Shown piece after piece: positions 46,776 through 60,076 of a DNA stretch of 64,000 nt; within the stretch, counting starts at the first letter, position 1; every line of letters starts with the position of its first letter. The stretch is from Diplosphaera chodatii (lineage: Eukaryota > Chlorophyta > Trebouxiophyceae > Prasiolales > Stichococcaceae): NCBI GenBank assembly GCA_032358165.1, contig JAALGY010000039.1:1488001-1552000 (forward strand). Reading direction: 5' to 3'. The translations under genes and the position numbers were made by a program. The notes beneath the pieces were generated by a model, which worked only from the letters and a program-made list of their open reading frames with translations, was not told where the DNA came from and did not search any database.

Positions 46776-49700
46776 TTAGCTGCTCTTTGCAAGGGCCTGT
46801 AGCAGGCTGCGCAGCGTGAAGTTGGGCACCAGGGTCGCTGCGTTTGCAGGCTGCCCCGTCAGCGGCGAGGTGCCGTGCTGCTGCAGCCACCCCACAATGG
46901 CCGTGCGCTCGTAGCTCTTCCCATCCTCCGGCAGCAGCACCGGGTCCACCATGACGACCTGCAAATGCAAATCAAGTGACGGGTCTGGGGTTTGGACCGC
47001 TATTGCAGACACCATCATTTCCCAACGGATGCCCACTCCCATCGATGTTGATACCCTACGAATCATTAAGATGGTATTGCGAGAGCACCTGGAGCAGAGG
47101 CCTCATTTTCTGCACATACAGAACGTTCAAAGCACCTTTGTCAGCGGGCAGAGCTGCCACAGCTGTGCATTGGCAACCGGCTTATCTGCTGCCTGAGCCG
47201 TGCTGGCATCTGGCGGCTTTGCAGCTGCCCCAGCTGTTGGTGACGTGCCTGAACTGCCGCCCACAGCGCTGGGATCACACGAAGCTGCGGGATCTCCTGC
47301 GCCTATTCCTGCTGTGTCCGGCGCCGCTGCAGCTGCTGCTGCAGCAGTGGCGGCGATATCGTGGGGTAGAGTGGGAGTTGCTTGCCTTCGCCCCTTTTTG
47401 CGCGCTTTTTTGGCGGCTGCCTGCTGCTGTTCCGCATCTTCCTCCTGCAGTGCAGAGGGCCGTCTTCATCGTGAGCCTCAACAGCGCATGACAAAGTTTG
47501 ACACACACACAATGGCAACAGCACTCAGTGGACTGAGCAGCCTAGCCGCAGGTCATGTATGGCTGACCAAGCACCTGCAGCAGCAGTGCCGCCATGCGCT
47601 CAGCCGCCTCCGCTGCTGCGGCAGTGTCGGCTGCCTGCTGCTGCTGAGTCGTGTCGCTCGTCTGCCGCCGCTGCTGCTGCTGCCGCTGCTGCTGCTGAGT
47701 CGTGTCGCTCTTCTGCCGCCGCTGCCGCTGCTGCTGCTGCTGCTGTTCCGCTTGGTGGCGCTGAGTCGCGTCCAAAGCTTGCTGCAGGGCCGACGACACG
47801 CCTGCAAGAGCAGGCTCCGCTTCCGCCAGCAGCTGCCGGCTCGCCTTGGCCCTCAGACTCCCAAGAGTCTGCAGCGCAGCTGATGCCATCTGTGGACCAG
47901 CCCCGCAGGAGCGCCGGCAGCGCAGGTGGTGCGTGCCGTAATCTTGCACGCATGCGTTGGGCTGCAGGGGCCGGCACCCACAGCAGAGCGGCGCATAGCA
48001 GCACCATGGCAGCAGCAGCTGTACTAGTCCCACCTTTTGCCACCGCTGCGGCCAGCCATCTGGACGCAGGTGCTCCGCCGCCAGGGGCTCCCGCCGCAGC
48101 AGCCGCTCCAGCAGGTCGCACAGCCCGGCGACAATGTCGGCGCGCCCGTGCGCGGCAGCCGGGACCGTCGCAGTCGCAGCCGACCTGCAAACACGAATGT
48201 CACCACATCAGCAGCGCTGCACTTGAGTAACAGGTGCCCGCTGGCTCTAGCGTCCAGGCGTGTGCGGCTGTGACGTTCCACACATTGGATGGGTGGCCGT
48301 TGCCGGCACCCTGAAAGCAAGCTACTTTGTCGAAAAGGTCTGTGTGTGTACTTCCCAAACATTGATGGCACATGTAAACAAGACCCCTTCGCAAGGGCTC
48401 CTGCCTGCTGAAGGGCTTCAAGAATCCCAGCAATCTCACAAGTGTTGCAACACCCTTGGATCTCTGAGGTTTGACACTTAACTAACCTGCATGTACGGTC
48501 AGACAGCTGGGTTGCGCCTCACCTGAAGAAGCCATCAACGTCCTCGACCAAGTGCGCGGCCGCCCCATCGCCAGCCAGAGCGCACAGCAGCGGCTGCAGC
48601 CGCCCCCATGTTGCATCGACAAATGCCGTGTCGCGTGTGACCTGGGACTCCCGCAGCTCCAGTACCACGTGTGCCAGCGCAATCGCGGCTGCCTGCGACG
48701 CATGCCCCGGCAGCTGCGCCCGCAGCGGGCCCAGTTCCGCCTCGCGCCCTGTCGCCTGCGGCGCAGAACCACTGGCTTTGAGTGTGACTCTGGCCTGGGG
48801 CTTGGCTACGCAATGTGTCTTGACACAACCAGAGGCCAGCTTTAGGTGAGACTGGCAAAGGCAACCTCAATGCCACTGACGTCAGCAGTACATTCTTGGA
48901 GATCATGGAAGTGTGGATCGAAATGCCAATTGTCTTAATGAAGTGCATATACGAACATCGACTGTGTTGCTTGGACGCCAGTCGAAAGGCGGCCCTGGCC
49001 AGCAAGCATGCAACGCACCACAGCAGCGGGAGACGCGCGCGCACCTGCAGAGCCTGCCGCAGCTGCTGGTCGGACGCCGCCGCCGCCGCCAGGCACGCCT
49101 CCACCAGGCGCAGCGCCGCGGACGCCAGCCCGCGCTCGGCGGCGATGGGACACGCCGGCTGCGGCTCGCCTGGCACCCTGGGGGCTCAGTGTATACCAGT
49201 ATCAGGTGTACATGTCCAAACCTTACAGCTAGGATAGTACACAGCACATATACTATGCTTGATACAGGTCCGATACAAATAGCCTTGCTATGTGAAGGGT
49301 TGGTCTTCATTTCTTTCATTTCTTTTATCATTTATGCATGCTGATTCAGTCACGGTAGTGATTGTGGCGGTGGAAGTATCTACGACAGTGAAGCAGCGAC
49401 AGGGCAGGGACATGCAGGATGCATGCCGCCCTGCGATGTGCACGCAGTAGTGAAGCTGCTTGCAGCCAGGGCGTCGCACCGGACGCGCTTGTGGATGCTG
49501 AGCCGCCGCGGCTTGTGGCGGATGTGCCCGGACGTGTAAGCCGCAAAGGCCCCTATCATCCTGCAGCGGAAGGCAACCCTAAGAAATGCGCCCTGAACAT
49601 GAGCATACGGCCCTCACACCAGCGCACAACTAAGGATACGCCAGGCAAAGAGGGAGCTGTCAAGAGGGGTCATGTCTCCGTGCTGGCGCTGTGCTTGCGC

Positions 49701-52459
49701 ACTGGCCGCTGCAGATGACGAGGAGTGACGAGACGGGGAAGCCGCCCGGAAGCACCGGCTCATACAGTAGCGGCCCCGCGAACACATAGTGCACATGCGC
49801 CACCAGGATGCGGATCAGTTCATCCGCCAGCAGCACAGCCGTGTCCAGTTCCCTGGATGCAGGAAGCAAGATTTTGCTTCCACCCGCTGCAGGAATGACT
49901 CGGATCGGATGTCACCCCGTTTTGTGCCTGGCCGCAGACAGTGCCCAGAGCCAGGACGTGCCACAGCCACTGCGTGCATCTGCTGACGCGTCTGCTAGTT
50001 GCTGCCCTCAGTCCTTCTTTCATGAGTGACACAATGCAAGGGGCAGAGTGGGGCAGTTAGACTGCAGGTCATCAACTCTGACCTGGTGACGCCGTGTTCA
50101 GCATCAGTGGGCGGCCAGGCCGCCGGCAGCGGCACCACGACCCCACCCTGCAGCCAGTCCGAATCCAGGTACGGCAGCACGGCCGACAGCAGCCGCGTGG
50201 GAACCGCGCGCTGCTCATGAGAGGCCCATGCCGCCTGGCAAATGAACCTGACCACCCTGCAGCATACCGCCACACCGCTTGCTCCGGATGGTCGGTGGTG
50301 GGTGCCACCCCTTGTGCGCAACATGGTTCTGGGTAACTGCTGCAGCATGCTGCGAGCAAAACAGCCGGAGCACACACCGGTGTCAGCGGTGCGTAGTGGG
50401 CAACTATGACTGTGCACAGCAGGGCAGCACCTGGCAGCCACAAGCAGCAGCGGCCAGGGACTGATAGCAGAGGGGCCCGATGCCAGCAGCCCACGCTTCA
50501 GCACCTGTGCAGGAGTCGACAAGCTGCAGAAGGAATCTTGGGCCGTTGGGCTGCCCAGGTGCTGCAACTTGTAGAGTCACGATCAGCAAAACTTTGCGGC
50601 CTATGCATCCTACCTCGGTGGCCGCCCTCATGACGGCACAGAGTACACCGTGCTCGCCGTGTTCCATTGCGTGAACGAGCAGGTGGTCGGTGCTCAGCCA
50701 CAGCATCTCGCGCACGCCCGGCAGCACCATGATGCTGCTGCGCTGATTGGTCGCTGGAGCCTGCGCACATTGCAGCTGAGAGTCAGCGCTCTGAGTGTGC
50801 CAAGCTTTCTGCAGCACCTCGAAAGAGCTGGGGCCCAGCACCGGCCTGCAACACTGTGCGCAACAAACCGGCGCACTCTCATGCAAACATGATGTGGTGC
50901 GCTCGTCCAAATTACAATGAGAAACGTCATCATGACCCACCCTGGAGCTGAAGCCGGCAGCGAGGCGCGGCAGGGCCCTCTGGAAAATGCCAAGCACCCC
51001 GTTCGCCTGCGCTTTCGGGTCCAGGCTGGACCAGCAGTTGCGGCGCTTTGTCAGGTGGTGCAGTGCGCCCGTCGCCCTGCTGACACTCTCCGCCAGCACC
51101 GCTGCCAGCCGGTATGCGCTCGCACGGTCGGCCTGCACAGCAGCAAGAAGGCCGTTCTGCTGCTCTGTTGGTCCACATGTGGATGTTGATCTTCTGGGGT
51201 TGTGCACTGGGAACGATGGCGTTGACATGCACTCGACCTCACCAGCACATCCCCTCGAGCTGCTCACCTCCTGCAAGCCAGGGGCTGCTGCAGCAGCAAG
51301 CGCTGTGTCCATGCAGGCCTGTGCCGCCTCAGCCAGGCGCAGCGCATGGCACTGCAGGCTGGGGTTGGACAGCTGCTCAGACGTGGCGGATCCTGCCGGC
51401 GGCTCCAGCTGTGCCGCTGCAAGCGCCAGCTTGGCGCAGCCGATGATGCCGACGCTGCAGCTGCGCATGGGGCTGCAGCCACCGAAAGAGGGTGACCAGC
51501 GGCATATGCCTCAGATGCATCAGGCCTGACATTGGCTTGGCTCTGGACCGTCATTGGAACCACGTAAGCACGGACACATTGGATGCTGTTGATGAGGCAA
51601 CGGATGCGTCACAGAGGGGCCAGCACCGTGCACCGTGGCAAACAGAATCTGAACGTCTGGCAAGACACCACATGCTACTCACGTTTCGAACTGGTATGTG
51701 CAGGCCAGGACGATTGCCGGTATCAAGCCCGGCAGCAGCGCGGCAGCGGCGGTTGCTGCCCGCCTGGTGTCGGCCCATACCTCGGGGTGTGATACCGCTG
51801 CCAAAACTAGGCGGCCAATTGCATGATGCGGCCCTGTGTCGACCATCTCTCTCCAGGCAGCTCTGTCGCTGAGGACGGCGCCAATGTCGCTTACATGGTC
51901 TGATAGGACGGCACACCACCTATTGCCGGTCGTTTCTGGGGTATAGAAGGAGGCTATGGCGGACGCCGCGGCTGCCGCCAAGTGAGTATCAGCAGCAGAG
52001 AGCAGGCCGCACAGCAGCTGTAAAACGGCACACTGCTTCGCGATGTCCCCGTAGCTGGGGTCCACCCTGTGAATGGTGGAGCATCCGTCCTTGGCATGGG
52101 AGGACGTCAGCATGCAGGTGCACGGTGATTGCACGGCTGATCGAAACAGCAAAGAGACCAGCAATCACATGCTCAGAGCCATCAGGTACTGTAAAAGCGC
52201 CTCCCACGGCGCCTCGTCGGGCTGCTTGTTGTCCGAGACCTCCAGAAGGTGTGTCGTCATGGCGTCATGGCCCGGCCGCGCATGTGCGGCATGGCTCAGC
52301 CGGTGCGGCCTGCGGTTGTGCACCCATGCAGTGGATAACCATGTATTTACAATAGTGCAGGGCACCGCGACGGTGACAGATGCACATCTGGTGGCGTGTC
52401 AATCAAGGTCAACGATGGCACGACTGGTCGGGCGCTGCGTACTTCTGTGCAAGCGGCAT
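46776..52459 (-). CDS. U7: U-box protein, putative E3 ubiquitin ligase, intact, 955 residues
   Basis: Exons in reading order: 52459-52443, 52309-52169, 52066-51683, 51472-51268, 51132-50941, 50760-50614, 50504-50431, 50256-50083, 49852-49703, 49560-49480, 49177-49045, 48755-48523, 48184-48034, 47868-47575, 47444-47136, 46958-46776; sum 2868 bases, open, TAA stop (U2 has TGA). An inverted near-copy of U2: same layout, the same U-box variant (VVMVDPVLLPEDGKSYER, LVPNFTLRSLLQALAKSS) and similar flanks on both sides. Differences are a 17-codon tandem repeat in exon 14, an extra RSC in exon 4 and a shorter exon 8 (YLDSDWLQ for YLDTGQSDWLQ). No disabling change found, so the two may encode nearly redundant ligases. 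Confidence 0.86.
47641..47742 (-). repeat. 51-bp tandem duplication in U7 exon 14
   Basis: Two units of 17 codons containing SDTTQQQQ followed by Gln/Arg; the stretch GAGTCGTGTCGCTC recurs 51 bp apart (47646 and 47697). U2 has one unit, so the duplication postdates their split and keeps the frame. Confidence 0.85.
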
Positions 52460-52567
52460 TGCGCGCGTGCGTCAGCAGCCCCGCTGTTTCAGTGCCTGAC
52501 CAGGTGTGTGACCAGCTGCGCAAGTGGGTCCTTGATGCCGCATAGGTGTCATCTGCACGCCGCAACA

Positions 52568-52575
52568 GGCGCGCC
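52568..52575 (-). promoter_or_regulatory. GGCGCGCC element upstream of U7
   Basis: About 109 bp before the U7 start at 52459, embedded in sequence shared with the U2 upstream region. Confidence 0.35.
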
Positions 52576-53176
52576 ACCTGCCGCCGTGGTGGCCAGCACG
52601 ACAATCCAAACAGGAAGCCTTGCACGCAGAAAGCACTGCATACGTGGTGTTTGCAGACCTATGACGGATTCGATAAGGACGAGGCATTCTGGGCTTCCGC
52701 ATCTGGGTGCAACTGTAGAACTACCCCGTCCCAGGATGCTCGGTCCAATATACAGCGGCCCCCCTGTGCCAGCGAACCCCGCAGGTTTGGTTAGTTATGG
52801 GCTGTGCATGTGTAGGTGGACAACTCAAGCAGTATATGCAGCAGCCTGCTACGACTGACAAAGGTCCGCCAAGGCAGGGCAGCTGTTGTGAGAACAGCAC
52901 GCGTGGCGGCGCTGGCGCATCACAAGCGGCAGCCGCTGCTACAGCAGGCAAAGGCGGGGCTGCATGGTGCATGCGATGGTGCTCTCAGGAGTGTTGTGCT
53001 GGAGCGTGAAATGGAGCACTGCGAGTTGATACTCAGCACCCGCCGACACAGCAGCAAGGAGGGCGCTTCCATGCTGAGCAGTGCTGCAGCAGATGGCTGC
53101 CAGCTCACCCCGTTGGTTGCCAAGGATGACTTGCACTGCACCCTTGGTCAATCCAGGGTTCAAACTCTGGGAGGTC
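52576..53176. other. U7-U8 intergenic region, copy of the U1-U2 one
   Basis: Read on the minus strand it follows the same order as 13212-13846, including the about 110 bp after the U-box stop and the stretch around CCACGCGTGCTGTTCTCACA. No exon supported. Confidence 0.5.
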
Positions 53177-56100
53177 TCAGCAGCAGGTGCTGTAACGTCT
53201 TCTTGCAAGGGCCTGCAGCAGGCTGCGCAGCGCAAAGTTGGGCATCAGGGTCGCTGCGTCTGCGGGCTGCCCCGTGAGCGGTGATGTGCCGTGCTGCTGC
53301 AGCCACTCTAGAATTGCTGCGCGCTCGTAGCTCTGGCCATCTGCTGGCAGCAAGACAGGATCCACCATGGCGACCTGCAGATGTAGTCACAACAAGCTGA
53401 AAAATTGACCCGCAGGCAGACACTGTCATGGCCTCATCGTCACTCCGATTGATGTGGCATTTGGACACACCAACATTGGGACACACCATCCAAGAAATGG
53501 CAATCTGGATAGCATATGCATACAAAGCACTCTCGATGTCCAGTCGAACTCCACAGGAGCCGCGAGGGGCACCTGTGTCAGCGGGCACAGCATCCAGGCA
53601 TGTCTGTCAGCAGCCGGCTCAGCCGCTGCCTCTGCCGCCCCGGCATCCGGCTGCTGGGCAGTGTCTTCTGCTGTCAGCAGCGCGCCTGCAGCCCTGCCAA
53701 GGCCAGGCTGCGCTGACACCGTGTGATCTGCTGCGGGGTCTGCTGCAAGCGTGTCCAGCTCTGCAGCGGCCGCTGTGCATTCTGCCGTAGAGTTTGCCGC
53801 CGCAGCAGCCGCTGACGCATCTGGAGCGCTGTTGTTGGGGGGCCCACTGGCGCGCGTCTGCCGCCACTTCTTCTTCCGCGCCGCCTTGGCGGCCTGCTGC
53901 TGCTGTGCGGCATCTTCCTCCTGCAGCGCTGGAGGGGCCTTGTCACCCATGTCCTCAGGCTTGCAGGGCATGTGCGGCAGCAGTGCCATCACACCCTGCC
54001 AAAGCAACAAGACTATTGCAAAGTGCATGTGATGGCCAGTGGCAACCCCACCTGCAGCAGCAGCTGCGCCATGCGCTCGGCTGCCTCCGCTGCGGCGGCA
54101 GTGTCAGGCCCCGGCTGCCGTGGCTGCTGCTGCTGTTCGTCCCTCTCACGCTGCCGTTGCCTCTGCCGCTGGCGCTGCTGCTGCTGCGGCTGCGGGCCTG
54201 CACGCTGGGGATGGGCCTGCCGGACAGCCCGCTGCAGGGCCGCCTCCACGCGTGCAATGGCTGGCTCGACCTCTGCCACCAGCCGCCGCTGCGCCTTGGC
54301 CCGCAGCTGCCGCACAGTCTGCAACGTTGGAAGCACGGTTGGAACATCCTCAACAGACAGTCCGCAAGCAGTGCGGAAAGCATGCAGGCTATCCTGATGG
54401 GCGGAGTAGCGTAATGCGTAGGGCGTCACCACGCCGAACAGAACGAGGGGCAGCACGCACAGCGGCTGCCCTCACCTGCTGCCATACGCTCGGCCAGAGG
54501 GGCGCAGGTGCTCCGCCGGCGGAGGCTCCCGCCGCAGCAGGCAAACCAGCAGGCCGCACAGCCCGGCGGCGACGTCCGCGCGCCCGTACATGGCGGCCGG
54601 CACCGCTGTGGTCGCAGCCGACCTGCATGCAAGGCACGGGTACCTCAGGACGCTGTAGACATGTGACATGCGCCCGGCGGTGGGGACGATCCGGGTGTGC
54701 AGCTGCAGCGCCGCTGCTGTGCAGCCTGTCTGGCGACTGATGTGACGAAGATACAATTGCGAGGAGGACGCAGTACTATGGAAGTAGTATGTGTATGCTT
54801 GGAGTTGGTCACTGACGAACTCGCTGTGAACACATAGGCAGATCACCGCAACAGATCGAAGAATGCTTGTCCCCAATGGTAACATACATCATCTGGAGCA
54901 CGGGCTGCGCCTCACCAGAAGAAGCTGTCGGCATCTGTCAGCAGCGCCGCGGCCGTGGTGCTCCCCCCGCCGCCCCCCGCCAGCGCCGCCAGCAGCGGCT
55001 GCAGCCGCAGCCACAGCGCGTCCAGGTACGCCGCGTCGCGCGTGGCATGGAACTCCCGCAGCTCCAGCACCAGGTGGGCCAGGCCGGTCGACGCCGCCGC
55101 CGACGCGTGTTCAGGGAGGTGCGCCCGCAGCACCCCGACTTCCTCTTCATAACCCACCGCCTGCAGGAGAAGATAGGACACCGTAAAGCCAGCGCGCCAG
55201 GGGCAGGGGTCCCCTTGGGAAGCCTGGCTGTCAGTGTGGCAAGTGCATGTGATAGTGTCGCCTCTGAGCGGCGCTCCTGGTGGACCGCCACTCAGGCGCC
55301 CTCCTAAGGCCGGCCAATAGTTAGAAAGTTTGTTGACAATATCTCAATCAGCGGCTGACGATGGTTTACTAGAGCCCAGACAGGTCGAAACTGCAGCCCT
55401 GGGTCACGCTTAGGACCCCGGCATGCAGCACACACCGCAGCGCTGCACTTGGGCGCACCTGCAGAGACTGCCGCAGCTGCTGCTCAGACGCTGCCGCCGC
55501 TGCGATGCAGGCCTCCACGACCTGCAGCGCCGCGGCCGCCACCGATCGCTCGGCGGATATCAGACACTCCGGATTTGCTTCGTTTGGCAGCCTGCGCGGG
55601 CAAGCACAACAATGGCGAACACCATATCGTTTCTGCAGCACGCAGGCTACATACAAGAAGTATGGAAGTGCACACAGGGAAATAGACGTTTACACTGTTA
55701 CAGCACATGCTGCATGCCGAGCAAAGCATCATGCATGTCCTCATAATTGAGCCGCCGCACATGACGCGCTTGCTGATGCCGCATCTTCGGGGCCTGCCGT
55801 TGTGGTGCCCAAGAATGAAGGCCGTGAAGACCTCCACCACCCTGCAGTGAATCTGCATAAGTCGTCATATTCCGATCCTTCCACAAAGCTTGGGGGCATA
55901 AGCACTTTGCTCGAGGCCCTTGCCATCGCACACGCTGCAGGCGACTGCCAGCGTGTTGGGTTTGCACAGCAACACGTCAGTGCATCCGCATGGGAGTAGT
56001 TGACGAGCAGTCAGAATATGATGATCATTTTACGCATGAAGATGATGTGGAGATGATTTGTGATGATCGGCACCTAGCATCAATCACAACAACCAGCGAT

Positions 56101-58748
56101 GAGATGCCACAACTGCCCGGCAATCTACCGCCCTGCAAGCGGAGCTCGTGTGGCAGCTGTGCTGAGAATGCGTAGTGCACGAACACCGCCAGCGTCTGGA
56201 CCAGCTCATCAGCGAGCAGCACAGCCACGTCCAGGGTCCTGCATGCTGAAAACAGATTAATCACTCACGTTATTCATTCATTAGTACTATTAACACGTTC
56301 AGAACAGGTGGTGCAGCAGATGCTGGGCCTGGGACCTGGACATGCTGAGGCTTGTGCAAGCCCAAGTCGGCACCTGCTGACGTTGCTGGCGTCGTTTTTG
56401 GCGCCAGCAGGGGGCCAGGCGTGCGGCAGCGGCCACCTGCTGCTGCCCTGCAGCGAGCTCGCCTCCCACGAATCCAGCAGCGGCAGGGCCTTCTCCGCAA
56501 GCAGCTGCCTGAGAACCGATGCCTGCTCATGCGCCACCGTCGACCTATCCATGCTGCTGATGATCCTAACGAGCCTGCAGCACACCGCAGGATGCTGCCA
56601 TATATTTGGGAGTTTGACGGGCTTTAAACTACTTGGCACTTAGATTGTCAATCCGTGAGCCATGACACAGCTCATGGCGGCCTTGACACTAATGTTCAGT
56701 CAATGGGTGCTGGCACCATGCTGAGCATAGAGGTACCTGGCAGCCACCAATAACAGTGGCCACGTGCTGCCATCGGGGCACTCTGATGCCTGCGCCGCAT
56801 GCCTCAAAACCTGCAGAATGAGCACACTACAGTAGGACGACAACATGTGCCATGCACCTACACACCTGAAGTGACCCAAAGCCTAGCGAATGAATAGCAC
56901 AAAGTATAGTTGCAACACTGCATCGCAACGACACAGCTGCGTACCTGCAAGGCCGCATTGGTCACTGCCATGACGAGGTCATGCGAGCCTCGTTGCACGG
57001 CGAGAGGCAGCAAGTAGCCGCTGCACAGCCACAGCGTCTGACAGCAGCCGGCCAAGACAGCGCCGCTCCCGGGCTCCTGTTGGCATGGCAGGGCAGATGA
57101 CTGGCAAAACTGTGCGACACGCTGCGCGATTGAGCATGTCATGGGTGCGCAGACTTTGGCTGGCGCACTGTGCTCAAGCTTGTGTGCAAGTCAACACGTT
57201 GCAGCACCATGGCACAGGCAGCGCCAGGCTACTCGACAGTGCCCTGTACCGCCGCAGTGCCGACCGACATCTCACCGTGCAGCTGACGCTGGCATGGACG
57301 TGGAACAGGGTCTTTGCAAAGATGGCGAGCACCCCGTTCGCCTTCTCCGAGGACCAGATCTCTCGCCGGTTTGTCAGGTGGTGAAGCGCGCCCAACGCTG
57401 TCGCGGTCGCATGCGATAGCAGTGCCGCCAGCTGGTAAGTGCGCTGGCAGCCGTCCTGCGCAGCACCAGGCAGCTCGAATACTGAGCTGAGTACCATGCT
57501 GGCCTTGAACACATCGGACTAGAGAACCTCCCCGCGGTTCTACACACATGTGCACCTTGGTATTGGGGAGATAACGACGGCATTGGTGGCAACAGTAGCG
57601 GTTGAAGTTTGGTTAGATGAGGGGCCAGATCACTTGCCCGTCTGCCCACCTCGTCAAAGCCCGGTGCAATATCAAGCGCCTTGTCCATGCAGGCCTGCGC
57701 CGCCATGGCCAGGCACAGCGCCTGGTGCTGCAGACGGGGGTTGGACAGGTGCTCGGCTGCAGCGGTGCCTGCTTGCGGCTGCAGCTGGGCAGCCGCAAGC
57801 GCCAGCTCGGCGCAGCTGACGATGCAGATGCTGTGCCTGACCCTGCAGCCGTTGCGGCACACTGGTGCGTGGACAGCAGAAGCGGCTATGACATGGTTTG
57901 CAGGTGGACGCGAAGGGCAGCAGTTGCGGTGCATGAAATATTCTAGCCCCGTAGGAATGCACCCAAGTCGAGACTCACTGTCGCTTTTGGTGTTTGCAGG
58001 CCAGCACAAGCGCCGACATGAGGCCGGGCAGCAGCGCAGAAGCGATGGTATCGTGTCTGCCGTCGTCAAAGATGCTGACGCTTAAAGCCGCCAGCATAGT
58101 TAGGCGGCCAACCGCAAATGGCGGCCCTGCGGCGACCATCTGCGCGACAGCAGCTGGGCTGCCGAGCACAGCGCCGACGTCGCCTCTATGCTGCGCCATC
58201 ACGGGCCAGATGTGGATGCGGCTCTCTTCCGGGGCATAGAATGAGGCTATGGCGGATGCCGCGGCTGTGGTCAGGGTTGTATCCGCAGCCTGTAGCAGCC
58301 CGCACAGCTGCTCCACAACGACAGCCTCTCCCACTTGCTCGCCGTCAGTGGGGTCCACCCTGCAGATGGTGTCGAAGCATCGATGCATGTGCACATCTTC
58401 GCATGCGCAGATGCACGCATCTGCAGGATTGTTGCACAGCGGTCTGCAACATTGCAGGCACCTGGCCTGAGACGTGAGGTACTGCAGCAGGGCCTGCCAC
58501 GACGCCTCCTCGGGCTGCCTGTTGTTGATGATCTCCAGCAGTTGTGCTGCGTCATGGCCCGAACGCTCACGAGTGGCGCTGTCTTGTCACGTCTGCCTGC
58601 AACCAGTCAATTACATCTGGCAGCCATAATGCCTGTCGTGCGCATCTGCAGCGTTGGTTCGCGCAGAACAGGTTGCGTTTCGGCGCATGCATGCGGCAGG
58701 CTGAGGTACTAGAACTGCTAGGCCTTTGCACCTCGATCGAGGCAGCAT
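53177..58748 (-). pseudogene. U8: U-box protein gene with early stop and frameshift
   Basis: Exons in reading order: 58748-58732, 58596-58462, 58359-57979, 57842-57650, 57455-57276, 57076-56945, 56810-56737, 56574-56374, 56238-56074, 55841-55761, 55591-55459, 55160-54916, 54622-54476, 54318-54052, 53920-53573, 53374-53177. Two lesions: a TGA at 58589-58587, three codons into exon 2, where U4 has CGA; and exon 13 is 147 rather than 151 bases, with four bases (CTGG in sisters) lost near 54490, shifting the frame. All splice sites are otherwise normal, including a GT donor after exon 11. Exon 15 and the U-box (VAMVDPVLLPADGQSYER, tail RYSTCC) remain readable. Related to U5 by the tail and 3' flank. 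Probably not functional. Confidence 0.75.
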
Positions 58749-58841
58749 CTCGATAGAGTAGCGGCCTCGGCTGTCTCAGGGGTTGAAGACTGAGCTGATC
58801 AGCATTCCACCTGCTCTGAAACATCACCGAGATGTGGCAGT

Positions 58842-58850
58842 GGGCGCGTC
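58842..58850 (-). promoter_or_regulatory. GACGCGCCC element upstream of U8
   Basis: Same variant as before U4, 94 bp before the U8 start, next to GGCAAACG. Confidence 0.35.
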
Positions 58851-58972
58851 AACGTTTGCCATGCCAGCCAGCAGAACATGATGCACCAACAGGCCGACAG
58901 ATGCTCACGCGCCCACCGCGTTAGTGAAATGGTATCAACGGTGTAATGGTGTTTTGTACGCAGTGAACACTA

Positions 58973-59000
58973 CACTTGCTGCATGCTGAGATCTAGATGC
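58973..59000 (-). promoter_or_regulatory. distal upstream element of U8
   Basis: Read on the minus strand: AGATCTCAGCATGCAGCAAG, one base different from U4 and U5, 252 bp before the U8 start. Confidence 0.4.
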
Positions 59001-59141
59001 AGATTGATTCAGTGCACCAGCAGAGCAGTACACGAGTCAGCAAATCAGGTACTGCTATACACGATGGCTGCAAAAATGGCGCAGGTCATGCTGGTAATCT
59101 CAAACCAAACTAAATCCACCCTCACGGGGCAGGATCCCGTG

Positions 59142-60044
59142 TCACTGTCTCCCAGCAAGTGCCTGCAGCAGGCTGCGCAGCGCAAAGTTGGGCATCAGGG
59201 TTGCTGCGTCTGCCGGCTGCCCCGTCAGCGGCGATGTGCCATGCTGCTGCAGCCACTCTGAGATTGCTGACCGCTCGTAGCTCTGTCCATCTGCTGGCAG
59301 CAGGACAGGGTCCACCATGGCGACCTGCAGATGCAGTCACAACAGAGTGGGAATTGGTCCGCCAAGCAGACACTGTCATGGCCTCTCCAGATGTCACTCC
59401 GATCGATTTCTGAACACCAACCAGATGATGATATGACAATGAATAGCGTATGCATACAAGCCATGGTCGAAATCGTACTCCACTGGGACCCGCAAGGAGC
59501 ACCTGTGTCACCGGACATAGCATCCAGGCATGTTCGTCGCCAACTGGCTCAGCTGCTGCCTCGGCTGCGCTGCCACCTGGCTGAATGGCAGTGGCTCCTG
59601 CTGTGGGCTGTGCGCCTGCGGCCCTATCAAGGCCAGGCTGCGCTGGTGCTGTGCCATCTGCTGCGGAGCCTGCTGCATGTGTGTCCAGCGCTGCAGCAGC
59701 CGCTGCACCGTTGGAAAGCCCATCGGGCGACCCGCTGGCAACCGTCTGTCTCCGCTTCTTCTTGCGCGCCGCCTTGGCGGCCTGCTGCTGCTGCTCCGCA
59801 TCTTCTTCCTGCAATTGAGAGCGAGAATCTTCATGCATCCGGCGGCTAATCAGAGTATGTGCGGCAGCTCAATGCCTGTGTAGCAGCTCTATTAATGCAG
59901 CCTGGCTGCAGGGTGGTCAGCTGCATCCCCACCTGCAGAAGCAGCTGTGCCATGTGCTCAGCTGCCTCCGCTGCAGTGGTGGCATCAGCAGCCGGCCGCC
60001 GCTGCTGTGATGTTTCCTTCCCTCGCTGCTGCTGCCTTTGCTGC

Positions 60045-60076
<32 letters not shown>

